The notes: a model not told the origin generated them from the sequence alone. 64,000 nt of DNA from Pseudomonadales bacterium (GCA_002708905.1 PAPM01000034.1:124001-188000), one strand, 5' to 3'; counted from the stretch's first letter, positions 1-11,407 are shown. A program made the numbers and translations.

Positions 1-153
1 GGCATTTCTATTCCCGCAGGTTTGAGCAACCGTCTGCCGGTGGGACTGCAGATCATCGGCAACTATTTTGACGAAGCCCGTTTGCTGAACGTGGCTCACC
101 GCTACCAACAAGAAACCGACTGGCATGCGCAAGTGCCAGCGGCGTTTGCATAA
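1..153 (+). CDS. gatA: Glutamyl-tRNA(Gln) amidotransferase subunit A, C-terminal end (partial)
   Basis: Only the last 50 codons are inside the window; the frame is open from base 1 and ends at TAA 151-153. The residues [19 protein letters not shown] match the conserved end of the GatA amidase family, where a hydrophobic strand follows the Gly-Leu-Pro-Val-Gly-Leu-Gln turn. GatA hydrolyses glutamine to supply ammonia to GatB, which amidates mischarged Glu-tRNA(Gln) or Asp-tRNA(Asn). gatB begins 11 bases downstream behind a GGAGG ribosome site, so the two are co-transcribed. The catalytic Ser-Ser-Lys triad lies upstream of the window and cannot be checked. Confidence 0.95.
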   Translation, partial: GISIPAGLSNRLPVGLQIIGNYFDEARLLNVAHRYQQETDWHAQVPAAFA

Positions 154-164
154 GGAGGCCCGCC

Positions 165-1610
165 ATGTCATGGGAAGTGGTCATCGGATTGGAAGTGCAC
201 GTTCAGCTTGCCACGCAATCCAAAATTTTCTCCGGGTCCTCCACCGAATTCGGCGCGGAGCCCAATACCCAGGCGTCCCTGATTGATCTGGGTATGCCTG
301 GTGTGCTGCCGGTCTTGAACGCCGATGCCGTCGAGAAAGCCGTAAAATTCGGCCTCGGTATCGAAGCGGAAATCACACCGAAATCGGTCTTTGCCCGCAA
401 AAACTATTTTTACCCGGATCTGCCCAAGGGTTATCAGATCTCACAATTTGAATTACCTATCGTGGGTAAGGGGCACATTGAGATCACGCTGGAAGACGGC
501 ACCACCAAACGCATCGGCGTCACCCGTGCGCACCTGGAAGAAGACGCAGGCAAATCCCTGCACGAAGATTTTCACGGCATGAGTGGTATCGATCTCAACC
601 GCGCGGGCACCCCTTTGCTGGAGATCGTATCCGAGCCCGATATGCGTTCAGCGAAAGAAGCGGTGGCCTACGCCAAAGCCATTCACTCGCTGATTCGCTA
701 TCTGGGTATTTCCGACGGCGATATGTCTCAGGGTTCCATGCGTTGCGACTGTAACGTATCCCTGCGCCAGAAGGGCGAAGAGAAATTCGGTACCCGTCGC
801 GAGATTAAAAACGTCAACTCCTTTAAAAACGTGGAGAAGGCAATTAACGCGGAAATCGAATGGCAAATGGATGAGTTGGAATCTGGCCGCGAAATCCAGC
901 AGGCAACGGTTTTGTATGATGTGAACAAAGACAAAACCTTCGCCATGCGCAGCAAGGAAGAAGCCAACGATTACCGCTACTTCCCTGATCCCGACCTGTT
1001 GCCGTTGGAAGTGACCGAAGCGGTGATCAATCGCGTTCGACAGAGTCTACCCGAATTGCCCACCCAAAAGATCGAGCGCTTTATGGCGGAGCTGGAGCTA
1101 TCGGATTACGACGCCCGGGTATTGGCGGCCGATCGCGTGCTGGCGGATTATTTTGAAACCGTAGTGAAAGAATCCGGCGCCAAACCCAAGCTCTGCGCCA
1201 ACTGGGTGAGTGTGGAGCTGCTGGGTGCCTTGAACAAAAATGATCTGGATATCGACAGCAGTCCAGTGAGTGCTGAACAATTGGGCGGCCTGGTAAAACG
1301 TATCGCCGATAACACTATCTCCGGTAAAATTGCCAAGCAGATTTTTGAGGAACTGTGGATCAACGGCGGCACAGCGGATAGCATCATCGAAGCCAAAGGC
1401 TTGAAGCAGGAAACCGACACCGGTGCCATAGAAGCCGTCGTCGACCAGGTAATTGCCGAAAGTGCGGATCAGGTTGCCCAATACTTGGCGGCGGACGATA
1501 ACAAACGCAAAAAACTCATCGGCTATTTTGTCGGGCAAACTATGAAACTGTCCAAAGGCAAAGCCAATCCACAGATGGTAAACCAGATTCTGGCGAAGAA
1601 ACTGGTGTGA
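165..1610 (+). CDS. gatB: Aspartyl/glutamyl-tRNA amidotransferase subunit B
   Basis: A 481-residue protein of normal GatB length. It opens with [13 protein letters not shown], the family signature, and contains the [18 protein letters not shown] block and the [13 protein letters not shown] block of the kinase-like catalytic core, where the tRNA-bound acid is phosphorylated and amidated. The last ~150 residues form the helical tRNA-binding YqeY-like tail. The start is ATG 165, with GGAGG at 154-158 directly after the gatA stop, indicating translational coupling. A stand-alone YqeY protein related to the tail domain is encoded at 60332. The enzyme is cytoplasmic. Confidence 0.98.
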   Translation: MSWEVVIGLEVHVQLATQSKIFSGSSTEFGAEPNTQASLIDLGMPGVLPVLNADAVEKAVKFGLGIEAEITPKSVFARKNYFYPDLPKGYQISQFELPIVGKGHIEITLEDGTTKRIGVTRAHLEEDAGKSLHEDFHGMSGIDLNRAGTPLLEIVSEPDMRSAKEAVAYAKAIHSLIRYLGISDGDMSQGSMRCDCNVSLRQKGEEKFGTRREIKNVNSFKNVEKAINAEIEWQMDELESGREIQQATVLYDVNKDKTFAMRSKEEANDYRYFPDPDLLPLEVTEAVINRVRQSLPELPTQKIERFMAELELSDYDARVLAADRVLADYFETVVKESGAKPKLCANWVSVELLGALNKNDLDIDSSPVSAEQLGGLVKRIADNTISGKIAKQIFEELWINGGTADSIIEAKGLKQETDTGAIEAVVDQVIAESADQVAQYLAADDNKRKKLIGYFVGQTMKLSKGKANPQMVNQILAKKLV

Positions 1611-1623
1611 CGCTCTCCAATTT

Positions 1624-1647
1624 GCCGGGGCTTCACACTGCCCCGGC
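1624..1647. terminator. Inverted repeat between convergent gatB and fghA
   Basis: GCCGGGGC pairs with GCCCCGGC across an 8-base loop. It sits in the 50-base gap between the convergent stops. Neither strand has a U-tract after the stem, so it is a strong hairpin but a doubtful intrinsic terminator. Confidence 0.4.
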
Positions 1648-1660
1648 AACCTGCTATACC

Positions 1661-2503
1661 CTACGACAGAAATTGATGATGGTAGCGGAGGTGGGATTCA
1701 ATAAACGAGGCGATGAAATAGTAGCTATGATCATAGCCTTCACGGCGGTTTATCGTCAGGTCGACTCCGGCATTATTACAGGCAACCTGCAGCAATTCCG
1801 GCTTCAGCTGCTCCTGGAGAAAGCCATCCGACAAACCTTGATCAACTAAAATCGGTTTAGCAAACCCCTTTTGCTCCAGCAATGCCACTGCATCGTGCTC
1901 CAACCACAGGCTCCGCTCCTCACCGAGATAACCCTCCAGCGCTTTTTTACCCCAAGGACATTGCATAGGTGCACAAATGGGTGCAAACGCCGACACGGAC
2001 TTATATTGGTCTGGATTTTTCAATGCCAGCGTCAAAGCACCGTGCCCCCCCATGGAGTGCCCCATGATACTTTGACGGGCCATGTCCAGAGGAAAGGATG
2101 CTTTGATCAGTGCAGGTAGTTCCTGCTGTACGTAATCGTACATCTGATAATGACTGGCGTAGGGTGCTTGCGTGGCATTGACATAGAATCCAGCTCCCAA
2201 TCCAAAATCCCAACTCCCATCGGGATCATCAGCAACGCCTTCGCCGCGGGGACTGGTATCCGGAGCAACAATCGCCAACCCCAACTCAGCCGCCACCCGT
2301 TGGGCACCGGCTTTGGTAACAAAGTTCTGGTCTGTACAGGTCAAACCGGAAAGCCACCAGACCAACGGGACAATGCCCTGCTCAGCCTGTGGCGGCAGAA
2401 ACAGGGAAAAGACCATATCGCAATTACAGCAAACGGAATGATGCCTGACGCGGAGTTGCCGCCCATCAAAGCAACGGACCTCTTCTAGTATTTCCACAGC
2501 CAC
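1661..2503 (-). CDS. fghA: S-formylglutathione hydrolase
   Basis: A 280-residue esterase D/FrmB-type alpha/beta hydrolase. The nucleophile elbow GHSMGGHGA places the catalytic serine at residue 150; SGLTCTDQNF (52-61) is the family's oxyanion-side signature. The acid and base are expected in the segments DQGLSDGF and GYDHSYYF near the C-terminus. It hydrolyses S-formylglutathione to formate and glutathione, the second step of glutathione-dependent formaldehyde removal. It lies 9 bases downstream of adhC, which catalyses the first step, on the same strand. No dedicated regulator such as FrmR is adjacent. Confidence 0.96.
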   Translation of the reverse strand: MAVEILEEVRCFDGRQLRVRHHSVCCNCDMVFSLFLPPQAEQGIVPLVWWLSGLTCTDQNFVTKAGAQRVAAELGLAIVAPDTSPRGEGVADDPDGSWDFGLGAGFYVNATQAPYASHYQMYDYVQQELPALIKASFPLDMARQSIMGHSMGGHGALTLALKNPDQYKSVSAFAPICAPMQCPWGKKALEGYLGEERSLWLEHDAVALLEQKGFAKPILVDQGLSDGFLQEQLKPELLQVACNNAGVDLTINRREGYDHSYYFIASFIESHLRYHHQFLS

Positions 2504-2512
2504 ACCCTCTTA

Positions 2513-3643
<1,131 letters not shown>

Positions 3644-3788
3644 TTATCAATAAGTTAACGGCAATGTGAGTGCTTACGTTTTCTCAGCGTTTCGACCGGT
3701 TACTTTTAAGCCTTATGCTAAACTCAATAGATAAGGGTTTCATCCATTTCACACGAAACCCCGGAATTTTTTTATTGAGCAAGATGGG

Positions 3789-5057
3789 ATGTCTCGAAAC
3801 TCACTTCTGTGTATATTGACCTGCGCTTTCGTAGCCGGCACTTTGTGCTCGGTTTCCACTGCAGATGTTATTGATGAACAACGCTTTCATGTGAGTGGCT
3901 TTGCGACGCTGGGCGCTGTCAAGGGCGGCGATGAAGATCTCGGTTTCATCCAGGGCTTGTATCAGGAAGGCGTGTTCGACGGCGATTGGTCTTTTAAATC
4001 CAATTCCAATCTCGGCTTGCAACTGGATGCAGCATACAATGACAGACTCTCGGCCACCCTCCAGCTGGTGGCCAGAGACCGTGTGGAAAACAACCTGGAA
4101 AACAGCGTGGATTGGGCTTTTTTACGCTATCGGGCCACACAGTCAATTACTTTCCGGGCCGGCCGCTTGGGCCCCAACAATTACATGTTGTCCGATTACC
4201 GGAATATCGGCTTTGCCTACCTGTGGGTACGTCCACCCACTGAATTCTACAACATCCTTTCTTTTGATCACCTGGACGGTTTGGACATAGCTTACAGCAC
4301 TTCAGCCGGGACCGGCACGTTCAGGGGCAGCCTCCAAGTGGGTAAAACCTCCAGCACCTTCCAAAGAGCGGATACTCTTTACGACGTAAAGATCAAACCC
4401 ATTCTATCCGGCACCCTTGTGTGGGAAAATGATGAATGGCAGGCCCAATTCAGTGCCGCCACCATTGAGTTTGATGGTGACAAATATCTTCCCGGCACAG
4501 AGCTGCTCGCCGAAGCGCTGGAAGCCGCCTCTTTGCTGTGGCCTGAAGCGGAAGCCTATCGCCGCGGGCTGGAATCCGAAGGCAAACGTTCAAAGTACTA
4601 TTCGTTGGGACTTGCCTATACGCCCATCAATTGGCAGATCCAGTCTGAGATAAGTTACATCAATACCGGTGTCGACCACTACGGCACCTACCGCAACGGC
4701 TACCTGAGCATCGGCCGACATATAGGGCCATCCACCCTCTACGTAATGTGGGCCCAAGCAGAACGGGGGGAAGATCGCACCCTGGTACCACCCCCACCCA
4801 CTGTTGGATTGCCCTGGCAACCCTTGTTGGACAGCTTACAAGCAGGAACCCAGTACCTTTACGATGCGCTACAGGTTGATCAGCATACATCAACCTTAGG
4901 CATACGCTGGAACATATTCTACAACCTGGCCGCCAAAGCCCAGTGGGATTACACGAGGGTGGATGCATACAGCGGAGGATTCTGGGATCAAAGGGTAATC
5001 CCAACAGACGACAAATCCATCAGCACCTTCACCATCAACCTGAATTACGTGTTTTGA
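3789..5057 (+). CDS. Outer-membrane porin-like beta-barrel protein, first gene of a c-di-GMP-linked operon
   Basis: A 422-residue protein with a Sec signal peptide (hydrophobic residues 6-20, likely cleavage near STA-DV). The rest alternates short amphipathic strands with aromatic girdles, and the last residues NLNYVF end in phenylalanine, the signal for BAM-dependent barrel insertion. It starts HVSGFATLGAV, typical of porin-like barrels of marine gammaproteobacteria. The substrate is unknown. The next gene starts 2 bases after the stop and the third overlaps it, so the three form one transcript: porin, small periplasmic binding protein and membrane diguanylate cyclase. The porin could admit or sense the ligand relayed to the cyclase; this is inference. 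Confidence 0.75.
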   Translation: MSRNSLLCILTCAFVAGTLCSVSTADVIDEQRFHVSGFATLGAVKGGDEDLGFIQGLYQEGVFDGDWSFKSNSNLGLQLDAAYNDRLSATLQLVARDRVENNLENSVDWAFLRYRATQSITFRAGRLGPNNYMLSDYRNIGFAYLWVRPPTEFYNILSFDHLDGLDIAYSTSAGTGTFRGSLQVGKTSSTFQRADTLYDVKIKPILSGTLVWENDEWQAQFSAATIEFDGDKYLPGTELLAEALEAASLLWPEAEAYRRGLESEGKRSKYYSLGLAYTPINWQIQSEISYINTGVDHYGTYRNGYLSIGRHIGPSTLYVMWAQAERGEDRTLVPPPPTVGLPWQPLLDSLQAGTQYLYDALQVDQHTSTLGIRWNIFYNLAAKAQWDYTRVDAYSGGFWDQRVIPTDDKSISTFTINLNYVF

Positions 5058-5059
5058 CG

Positions 5060-5485
5060 ATGCAGACGCTACTAAAAATTGCAGCACTCAGCATACTGCT
5101 CCTCACAACCGTCAACACGTGGGCGGGCATCGTGGTGATCGTGAACAAGGAAAACGCGGTGACGGAGCTGAGCAAGCGGGAAATCATCGACCTTTACATG
5201 GGTCGTAATTTGTATTTTCCCGACGGCAAACTCGCCTTGCGGCTGGACCATCCCCCGACATCAGAGGAGCGGGAACAGTTTTACCAAAGCCTGGTTAAAA
5301 AAACCGTCGCCCAGGTAAACGCGTATTGGGCAAAACTGCTGTTTACCGGCCGGGCCACTCCGCCCATGCTGATGGGCAACAGTAATCAAGTGCTGGATAC
5401 TATTCGCAACAATCGAAATGCCATAGGGTATATCGACGAAGCCGACCTCGACCAAAGTGTGAAGGTGGTGGGGCGTGTTGATTAA
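5060..5485 (+). CDS. Small periplasmic phosphate-ABC-type substrate-binding-like protein
   Basis: A 141-residue protein. The frame is open further upstream, but ATG 5060, two bases after the porin stop, gives a clean signal peptide (TLLKIAALSILLLTTVNTWA) followed by GIVVIVNKEN. The mature part resembles one lobe of PstS-like binding proteins, with the segments ELSKREIIDLYMGRNLYFPDG and RNAIGYIDEADLD. At about half the PstS length it is probably not a transporter component, and no ABC transporter genes are nearby. Its position between a porin and a diguanylate cyclase with a periplasmic domain suggests a periplasmic input protein for the cyclase (inference). Confidence 0.75.
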   Translation: MQTLLKIAALSILLLTTVNTWAGIVVIVNKENAVTELSKREIIDLYMGRNLYFPDGKLALRLDHPPTSEEREQFYQSLVKKTVAQVNAYWAKLLFTGRATPPMLMGNSNQVLDTIRNNRNAIGYIDEADLDQSVKVVGRVD

Positions 5486-7100
5486 GGCACGTGCATCCAT
5501 AGCGTACCAAGCGGGACTCTCAATTTTACTGGGAGCAGTAGTGCTCACTGCATGCTTCTCCTTCTATTTCTATGACCGCACCTATCGTGAACAACTGCAT
5601 TCCGCGAACCAGCAACTACAACAGTTATTCAACACCGTAGAGAGCAGCGCAGCGGTAGCTGCTTACCTGGACAACGATGAAATTGCCCTGGAAGTAGCGC
5701 GGGGACTTTCCAGTAATGACATTGTTTCCGGTGCAATCGTTACCAGCGTAACCGGCATGGAAGTACGCGGGGGCTCAGCAATTGAATCCACAACACCCGA
5801 TTTGAAGACGTACACCCTGGACTCCCCATTCATGAGTGGGGAGATCGTGGGCAACATCACCATGCTCCCAAATCAAGCACTGATCAAGACTGCTGCCCGG
5901 GATGCCGCCTGGCGCCATGTCTTGATCGTTTCCATGCAATCACTGGCGCTGGTGATTCTTGCGATTATCCTGGTGCACCGCAATTTGAGCGCCCCAATCA
6001 AAAAGTTGGCAGGTCAGCTTCACCTTATCCCACCGGGTAGCATGGAACGGCTCGAATGCCCAAAGGGCCACGCACAGGATGAAATTGGCTTGTTGGTAAA
6101 AGATGCCAACACTCTGCTCACGGCCACCCAAAACACGCTGGATGGCGAGCGTCGCTTGCGGGAATACGCCGAGTCACTGGAACGCCAGTTTCGGCTGATT
6201 TTCGAAAAGGCCAGCTGTGGGATAGCACTGGTTAACGCTGAAGGCAGAATTTTGATGTACAACCCATCCCTGGTGGAAATGCTGAGCGATGCCAGCACGT
6301 CACCTGATATGCGCAGCACACCGTTTCACTCGTTCTTCGAGAACCCAGACCAGGTGCGCGCACTGCTGCAAACGGCATATCAAACGAACAGCCCCGTCAC
6401 CAGCGATCTGCAGCTCCACACCAAAAGCGCTGATCAGTCCCGTTGGCTGAACAGCCTGATTTCCAAGGTCACCGATGACGAAGGCGACATGATTGTGGAG
6501 TGTATTTTATACGACATTTCCGAGCGTACTGCCCGCGAAAAACGGACTCAGTTTGAAGCGGAGCGCGACCCTCTGACCGGTCTCTATAACCGCCGGGCAG
6601 GTTACCGGAAAATTGAAAGCGCGCTTCAACACGCCAAGCAAACCAGTTCCCACTGTGCGTTCCTGTTAGTCGACCTGGACAAGTTTAAGCCCATCAACGA
6701 CCAATACGGGCACGATGCCGGTGATCTGGTCCTACAAACCATCTCCCGTCGTATCAACAAGCATCTTCGCAAAGAGGACATAGTCATTCGTTGGGGTGGA
6801 GACGAATTCCTCATCATTGTCGAACATGTGAATCAACCCAAAGCTATTGCAGAAAAGCTATTGGCCGCACTGCAGAAACCGATCGACCTGGGCAACGGTA
6901 ACAGAGATGTGGTTGGCGCCAGCATTGGTATCAGCCTGTTCCCGGAGCATGGCCAGAAAATTGAGGACCTGGTTCAAAGGGCCGATATAGCCATGTATCG
7001 TGTCAAAGAAGCGGGTCGCAACCATTTCTCAATCTACGAGAAAAGACGTGGTGACGAGCCCATTGAGAATACAGCAAAACACCACAACTCACTGACCTGA
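5475..7100 (+). CDS. Membrane diguanylate cyclase with periplasmic sensor, HAMP, PAS and GGDEF domains
   Basis: A 541-residue protein. TM1 lies at about residues 12-33, a periplasmic sensor of ~110 residues (CHASE8-like size) follows, TM2 is near 146-166, then HAMP, a PAS domain around 240-350, and GGDEF at the C-terminus. The active motif GGDEF (441-445) is intact, and R432-x-x-D435 exactly five residues before it is a complete inhibitory I-site. It should make cyclic di-GMP with product inhibition. No EAL domain is present. The start is GTG 5475 inside the end of the binding-protein gene (11-base overlap), implying translational coupling. Its 3' end overlaps the convergent moeB by 12 bases. 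A PilZ effector candidate is encoded at 33172. Confidence 0.93.
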   Translation: MLIKARASIAYQAGLSILLGAVVLTACFSFYFYDRTYREQLHSANQQLQQLFNTVESSAAVAAYLDNDEIALEVARGLSSNDIVSGAIVTSVTGMEVRGGSAIESTTPDLKTYTLDSPFMSGEIVGNITMLPNQALIKTAARDAAWRHVLIVSMQSLALVILAIILVHRNLSAPIKKLAGQLHLIPPGSMERLECPKGHAQDEIGLLVKDANTLLTATQNTLDGERRLREYAESLERQFRLIFEKASCGIALVNAEGRILMYNPSLVEMLSDASTSPDMRSTPFHSFFENPDQVRALLQTAYQTNSPVTSDLQLHTKSADQSRWLNSLISKVTDDEGDMIVECILYDISERTAREKRTQFEAERDPLTGLYNRRAGYRKIESALQHAKQTSSHCAFLLVDLDKFKPINDQYGHDAGDLVLQTISRRINKHLRKEDIVIRWGGDEFLIIVEHVNQPKAIAEKLLAALQKPIDLGNGNRDVVGASIGISLFPEHGQKIEDLVQRADIAMYRVKEAGRNHFSIYEKRRGDEPIENTAKHHNSLT

Positions 7101-7838
7101 ACACACCGGACAATCTGGGTTCGGCTTAACCTTAACGCTTCGAAAGTTCATATTAATCGCATCGATAATGAGTAACCGCCCCACCAACGGCTCACCAACA
7201 TGGGTGATCACCTTAATGGCTTCCGTAGCCTGAATGCTGCCGACAATTCCCACCAAGGGCGCTAAAACCCCATTGGTGGCACAACGCAGGTCTTCTTCTC
7301 CGGTTTCCTCGAACAAACAACGATAGCAGGGGCTGTCCGGCACGCGGGGATCATAAACACTCACCTGCCCATCCATGCGGATAGCGGCACCAGAAACCAG
7401 CGGCTTGTTACAGGCAACACTCACTCTGTTCAGCAGAAAGCGCACGGCAAAATTGTCGCTGCAGTCCACTACCACATCACAAGATGACACCAGGCTATCC
7501 GCGTTATCCTCTGTCAACCTGGCGGTCACGGTCTCGACCTCGCAACCCGGATTCAATTGTTTTAACATCACCGCAGCAGAAGCCACCTTATCAACCCCGA
7601 CCCGATCTGTGGCATGGCTGATTTGCCGCTGCAGATTACTCAAATCAACCTGATCATGGTCCACCAGTACCAACTTACCGACCCCAGCGGCTGCCAGATA
7701 CATGGCAACCGGAGAACCCAGGCCACCCAACCCCACCACCAGAACGGACGCCTTCCTCAGCTGCTCCTGCCCTGCAATATCCAACTCTGGCAACATGATC
7801 TGGCGGCTATAGCGCAGTAACTCTTCATCAGTCAGCAT
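7089..7838 (-). CDS. moeB: Molybdopterin-synthase adenylyltransferase MoeB / ThiF family
   Basis: A 249-residue E1-like enzyme. The ATP-binding VVGLGGLGSPVA motif is near residue 35. Two CxxC pairs (CYRC and CPVC) form the structural zinc site. It adenylates the C-terminal glycine of a sulfur-carrier protein (MoaD, or possibly ThiS) for sulfur transfer. It is the last gene of the hemA-prfA-prmC-moeB operon, 26 bases after prmC, the same order as in Pseudomonas. MoeB and ThiF are hard to separate without neighbouring moa or thi genes, so the specific substrate is uncertain. Confidence 0.9.
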   Translation of the reverse strand: MLTDEELLRYSRQIMLPELDIAGQEQLRKASVLVVGLGGLGSPVAMYLAAAGVGKLVLVDHDQVDLSNLQRQISHATDRVGVDKVASAAVMLKQLNPGCEVETVTARLTEDNADSLVSSCDVVVDCSDNFAVRFLLNRVSVACNKPLVSGAAIRMDGQVSVYDPRVPDSPCYRCLFEETGEEDLRCATNGVLAPLVGIVGSIQATEAIKVITHVGEPLVGRLLIIDAINMNFRSVKVKPNPDCPVCSGQ

Positions 7839-7864
7839 GTTATTTCAGATTCCATCTCTACCGT

Positions 7865-8722
7865 TTACGGCTCTTGCGAAGGCCATTGCCCAAGTGTAAC
7901 ACGGTCATTATCAGCCAAATCCTGCACCGTGCGGACCTGCTCAAATCCTCGCTCAATCAACAACTGCCGCACCACTTCCCCCTGGTTATAGCCATGCTCC
8001 AAGAGCAACCAACCTGCCTTCTCCAGATGCTCGGGGGCGTACGCAACGATATGGCGAATATCATCCAACCCGTCCTGACCAGAGGCCAACGCACGCACCG
8101 GCTCGAACCTCACTCCAACACCCTGCAGATGCTCATCTGAATCTTCAATATAAGGAGGGTTGGACACAATCAGGTGAAAACGCTCTCCCTGGAGCTGTTC
8201 GAACCAGGCACTTTCCAGCAAGCGAATGGGAAGATTAAGGGCTTGGCTGTTGTGACGAGCCACTGCCAACGTGGCGGGATGAATGTCGGTGGCAGTCACT
8301 ACCCAGGCGGGACGCTCACTGGCCAGGGCCAACGCAATGGCGCCGGTTCCGGTTCCCAAGTCCACCACTATGGCGTGCTCTTCATTGATATGTTGCAGGG
8401 CCTGTTCCACCAGCAGTTCTGTATCGGGGCGCGGTATCAGAGTGTCGGCTGTTACTTTCAGATCAAAATTCCAAAAGCCCTGTTGGCCGGTCAGGTAAGC
8501 AACCGGTTCTCCCGCCATTCGGCGCTCAATCAGTTGCTGGTAGGTTTGCCACTGATCATCCGTTAATACATGCTCCGGCCAGGCACGCAACCAGGCACTG
8601 TTACGCTGCAGCACATGGGCTAACAGCCATTGACTGTCGACCTTGCAGCTCTCCAGCAGCTCAGGGGTTGATTGCGCCAGAGCAAGCTCTGCCCACTGCA
8701 AACTGCCGGCAACCGTATTCAT
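7865..8722 (-). CDS. prmC: Peptide chain release factor N5-glutamine methyltransferase
   Basis: A 285-residue SAM-dependent methyltransferase. Motif I VVDLGTGTGAIALAL (119-133) binds SAM, and NPPY (188-191) is the catalytic motif that binds the target glutamine amide. It methylates the glutamine of the GGQ loop of release factors; its substrate RF1 is encoded 10 bases upstream in the same operon. The N-terminal helical domain with PVAYLTGQQGFW is typical of PrmC/HemK. Confidence 0.97.
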   Translation of the reverse strand: MNTVAGSLQWAELALAQSTPELLESCKVDSQWLLAHVLQRNSAWLRAWPEHVLTDDQWQTYQQLIERRMAGEPVAYLTGQQGFWNFDLKVTADTLIPRPDTELLVEQALQHINEEHAIVVDLGTGTGAIALALASERPAWVVTATDIHPATLAVARHNSQALNLPIRLLESAWFEQLQGERFHLIVSNPPYIEDSDEHLQGVGVRFEPVRALASGQDGLDDIRHIVAYAPEHLEKAGWLLLEHGYNQGEVVRQLLIERGFEQVRTVQDLADNDRVTLGQWPSQEP

Positions 8723-8732
8723 AAAACCGATT

Positions 8733-9815
8733 TCAGCCTTCTTCCGATAGGGCAGCCAATTGATCTGCCTGATATTCGTTGATCAGCGGCTGGATGACAT
8801 CGCCCAACTCACCTTCCATGACTTCCGCCAGTTTGTACAATGTCAGGTTAATGCGATGATCGGTGACTCGTCCCTGGGGATAGTTATAGGTTCGGATTCG
8901 TTCGGAGCGGTCTCCGCTTCCCACCAGGTTGCGGCGGGCATCACTGGTTTCCTTATGCTGGGCATCCTGAGCATGCTGCAACAGGCGGGACTTGAGCAAA
9001 GACATAGCCTTGGCCTTGTTCTTATGCTGGGAGCGTTCATCCTGGCACTCCACCACAACGCCGGACGGAATGTGCGTGATACGCACGGCAGAATCCGTGG
9101 TGTTAACGTGCTGACCACCGGCACCGGATGAGCGGTAGGTATCGATCCGCAGATCTTCACTACGGACTTCGATATCCGTTACCTCATCAGCTTCCGGCAA
9201 AATGGCTACGGTACAGGCGGAGGTGTGAATACGCCCCTGGGACTCTGTGGCCGGCACCCGCTGCACCCGGTGGGCACCGGATTCGAATTTGAGCCGGGAA
9301 TAGACATGGTCACCAATGACCCGGCAGATGATTTCCTTGAAGCCGCCGTGCTCGCCCTCATTCTGACTGACGATTTCTATCTTCCAGCCCTGGGTTTCCG
9401 CATAACGGGAATACATGCGAAACAGGTCGCCGGAAAAAATCGCTGCTTCATCGCCACCGGTGCCGGCCCGAATTTCCAGAAACACATTGCTGCCATCAAA
9501 AGGGTCTTTCGGCAGCATCAGCTTCTGCAATTCAACTTCCAGTTGCTCGCGCTTTTCTTCATTGACCGAAAGCTCTTCTTCTCCCATTTCTTTCAGATCA
9601 GGATCACTGAGCCAACTCTTGGCTTCATCAATATTTTTCAGCACCTGATCGTATTCGCGATAGCATTGCACTACCGGTTCGATCTCCGCATATTCCTGGG
9701 AGAGCTTGCGAAATTTATTCTGGTCCGAAATGATTTCCGGCTGGCTCAGCAACATGCCCACTTCTTCGTAGCGCTCGCTGCGCCCGGCCAACTTCATTTT
9801 TAACGAATCTTTCAT
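8733..9815 (-). CDS. prfA: Peptide chain release factor 1
   Basis: A 360-residue protein of normal RF1 length. The PAT tripeptide (188-190) is the RF1-type stop-codon anticodon, reading UAA and UAG, where RF2 has SPF. The GGQ peptidyl-hydrolysis motif is at 233-235 in [12 protein letters not shown]235 is the residue PrmC methylates, and prmC follows at once. hemA is upstream with a 76-base gap, giving the classical hemA-prfA arrangement. Confidence 0.99.
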   Translation of the reverse strand: MKDSLKMKLAGRSERYEEVGMLLSQPEIISDQNKFRKLSQEYAEIEPVVQCYREYDQVLKNIDEAKSWLSDPDLKEMGEEELSVNEEKREQLEVELQKLMLPKDPFDGSNVFLEIRAGTGGDEAAIFSGDLFRMYSRYAETQGWKIEIVSQNEGEHGGFKEIICRVIGDHVYSRLKFESGAHRVQRVPATESQGRIHTSACTVAILPEADEVTDIEVRSEDLRIDTYRSSGAGGQHVNTTDSAVRITHIPSGVVVECQDERSQHKNKAKAMSLLKSRLLQHAQDAQHKETSDARRNLVGSGDRSERIRTYNYPQGRVTDHRINLTLYKLAEVMEGELGDVIQPLINEYQADQLAALSEEG

Positions 9816-9891
9816 GTCACAATATCCTGTTCCGGCGTGGAACCGCCTGCTGAAAAGAGGAGATAAAGGGAATTAATCAGGTGCAGCCCAG

Positions 9892-11160
9892 CTAATCCGG
9901 CTTGTTGGGTTCGATGATACCCAGCAGCTGCTGGGCCCATTCAATCTGATCATTGCGGCCGTTCTCTGCGGCCTGCCGCATACCGGTGGTGGGGGCATGC
10001 ATGACTTTATTCATCAACGCACGGCTCATGCGCTGCATCACGTCCTCCGGATCGGCGCCGGAGCGGATCTGCTGCAACGCTTTTTCCAGCTCCAACTGAC
10101 GCACCGTTTCCAGTTTTTCCCGATAATTTCGAATCGCGTCAACGGCATCCAAGGTCTTCAGGGATTCCATGAACTGCACCATGCAGGAATCCACTAACGA
10201 CTCGGCTTTGGTCGCCGCTGCCTGGCGCTGGCGCCGGTTCTCTTCCACCACCTGCTGCAAGTCGTCCACGGTATAAAGATAGACGTCCGCCAACTCGCCC
10301 ACTTCCTCTTCAATGTCACGGGGCACCGCGATGTCCATCATGAACATGGGCTTGTGTTTACGCAGCTTGAGGGCGTGTTCCACAGCGCCTTTGCCAAGGA
10401 TCGGCAGCGGACTGGCCGTAGAGGAAATCACAATATCCGCGTGGGGCAACGCCAGTGGAATATCACTCAATGTGATGGCGTGCGCCTTGAATTCCTCCGC
10501 CAGGGCATTGGCCCGGGACAGGGTACGATTTGCCACCGTGATATGCTGCACCCCCTGCTCCACCAGATGGCGCGCCACCAGCTCCACCGTCTCGCCGGCA
10601 CCGATCAGCAGGGCGTTGGTGTCACTGAGGTCAGAGAAAATACGCTTTGCCAGCTTCACAGAGGCAAAGGCGACAGAGACCGGATTAGTACCGATCCCGG
10701 TTTCAGTCCGGATCTGCTTGGCAGCAGAAAAGGAATGCTGGAACAACCGACCTAACTCAGGCCCAACCGTCTGCGCTTCCTGGGCAACAGAATAGGCTGT
10801 TTTCAACTGCCCGAGGATCTGTGGCTCCCCCAACACCATGGAATCCAAACCAGCGGCCACCCGCATCAAATGCCGCACCGCCGCTTCGTTCCAGAACTCA
10901 TAGACACAACGGGAAATCTGTTCAACAGGAAGCGAATGGTGACGCCCTAACCAGGTTAGCAGGGAAGAGGAATCTTCCGCATCAATGGAACAATACAGCT
11001 CGGTACGATTGCAGGTGGAAAGAATGGCTACTTCCCGCAGACGCGCCTGGTCCCGCACTTCGCTCAGCGCGTTGATGACCCTTTCTGGCGAAAATGCCAT
11101 TTTTTCCCGCATATCGACGGATGCGGTTCGGTGATTAATGCCGTATGCGAGTAAAGCCAT
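9892..11160 (-). CDS. hemA: Glutamyl-tRNA reductase
   Basis: A 422-residue protein. The nucleophilic cysteine is C50 in [11 protein letters not shown]. The NADPH-binding domain includes [16 protein letters not shown], and a dimerisation helix lies at the C-terminus. It reduces glutamyl-tRNA to glutamate-1-semialdehyde, the first committed step of tetrapyrrole synthesis by the C5 pathway. The start is ATG 11160. It is divergent from the TPR lipoprotein gene across ~247 bases that must hold both promoters. Heme demand from the cytochrome oxidase genes at 20-27 kb is a functional link only. Confidence 0.98.
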   Translation of the reverse strand: MALLAYGINHRTASVDMREKMAFSPERVINALSEVRDQARLREVAILSTCNRTELYCSIDAEDSSSLLTWLGRHHSLPVEQISRCVYEFWNEAAVRHLMRVAAGLDSMVLGEPQILGQLKTAYSVAQEAQTVGPELGRLFQHSFSAAKQIRTETGIGTNPVSVAFASVKLAKRIFSDLSDTNALLIGAGETVELVARHLVEQGVQHITVANRTLSRANALAEEFKAHAITLSDIPLALPHADIVISSTASPLPILGKGAVEHALKLRKHKPMFMMDIAVPRDIEEEVGELADVYLYTVDDLQQVVEENRRQRQAAATKAESLVDSCMVQFMESLKTLDAVDAIRNYREKLETVRQLELEKALQQIRSGADPEDVMQRMSRALMNKVMHAPTTGMRQAAENGRNDQIEWAQQLLGIIEPNKPD

Positions 11161-11407
11161 GGTACTGGATCTGGCCCAAATTCAGGCCGCTAAACACCAC
11201 CCTCTCTAAAAAGTGGCGGGATTATAACACAAGCATTGGAAGACACCCTGATAGATAAGTGGTTCCAATGATACCGATCAATCGGGAACAACAGCTGCCC
11301 ATAAGCATCTATAGTTATATGAGCAGTCTGTGGATAAATTCCTTGCATGGTTTTCCCATTCCTGCTTTTATTGGAGTTCACAAGGTGACAGGTACGCCTG
11401 CATACGT

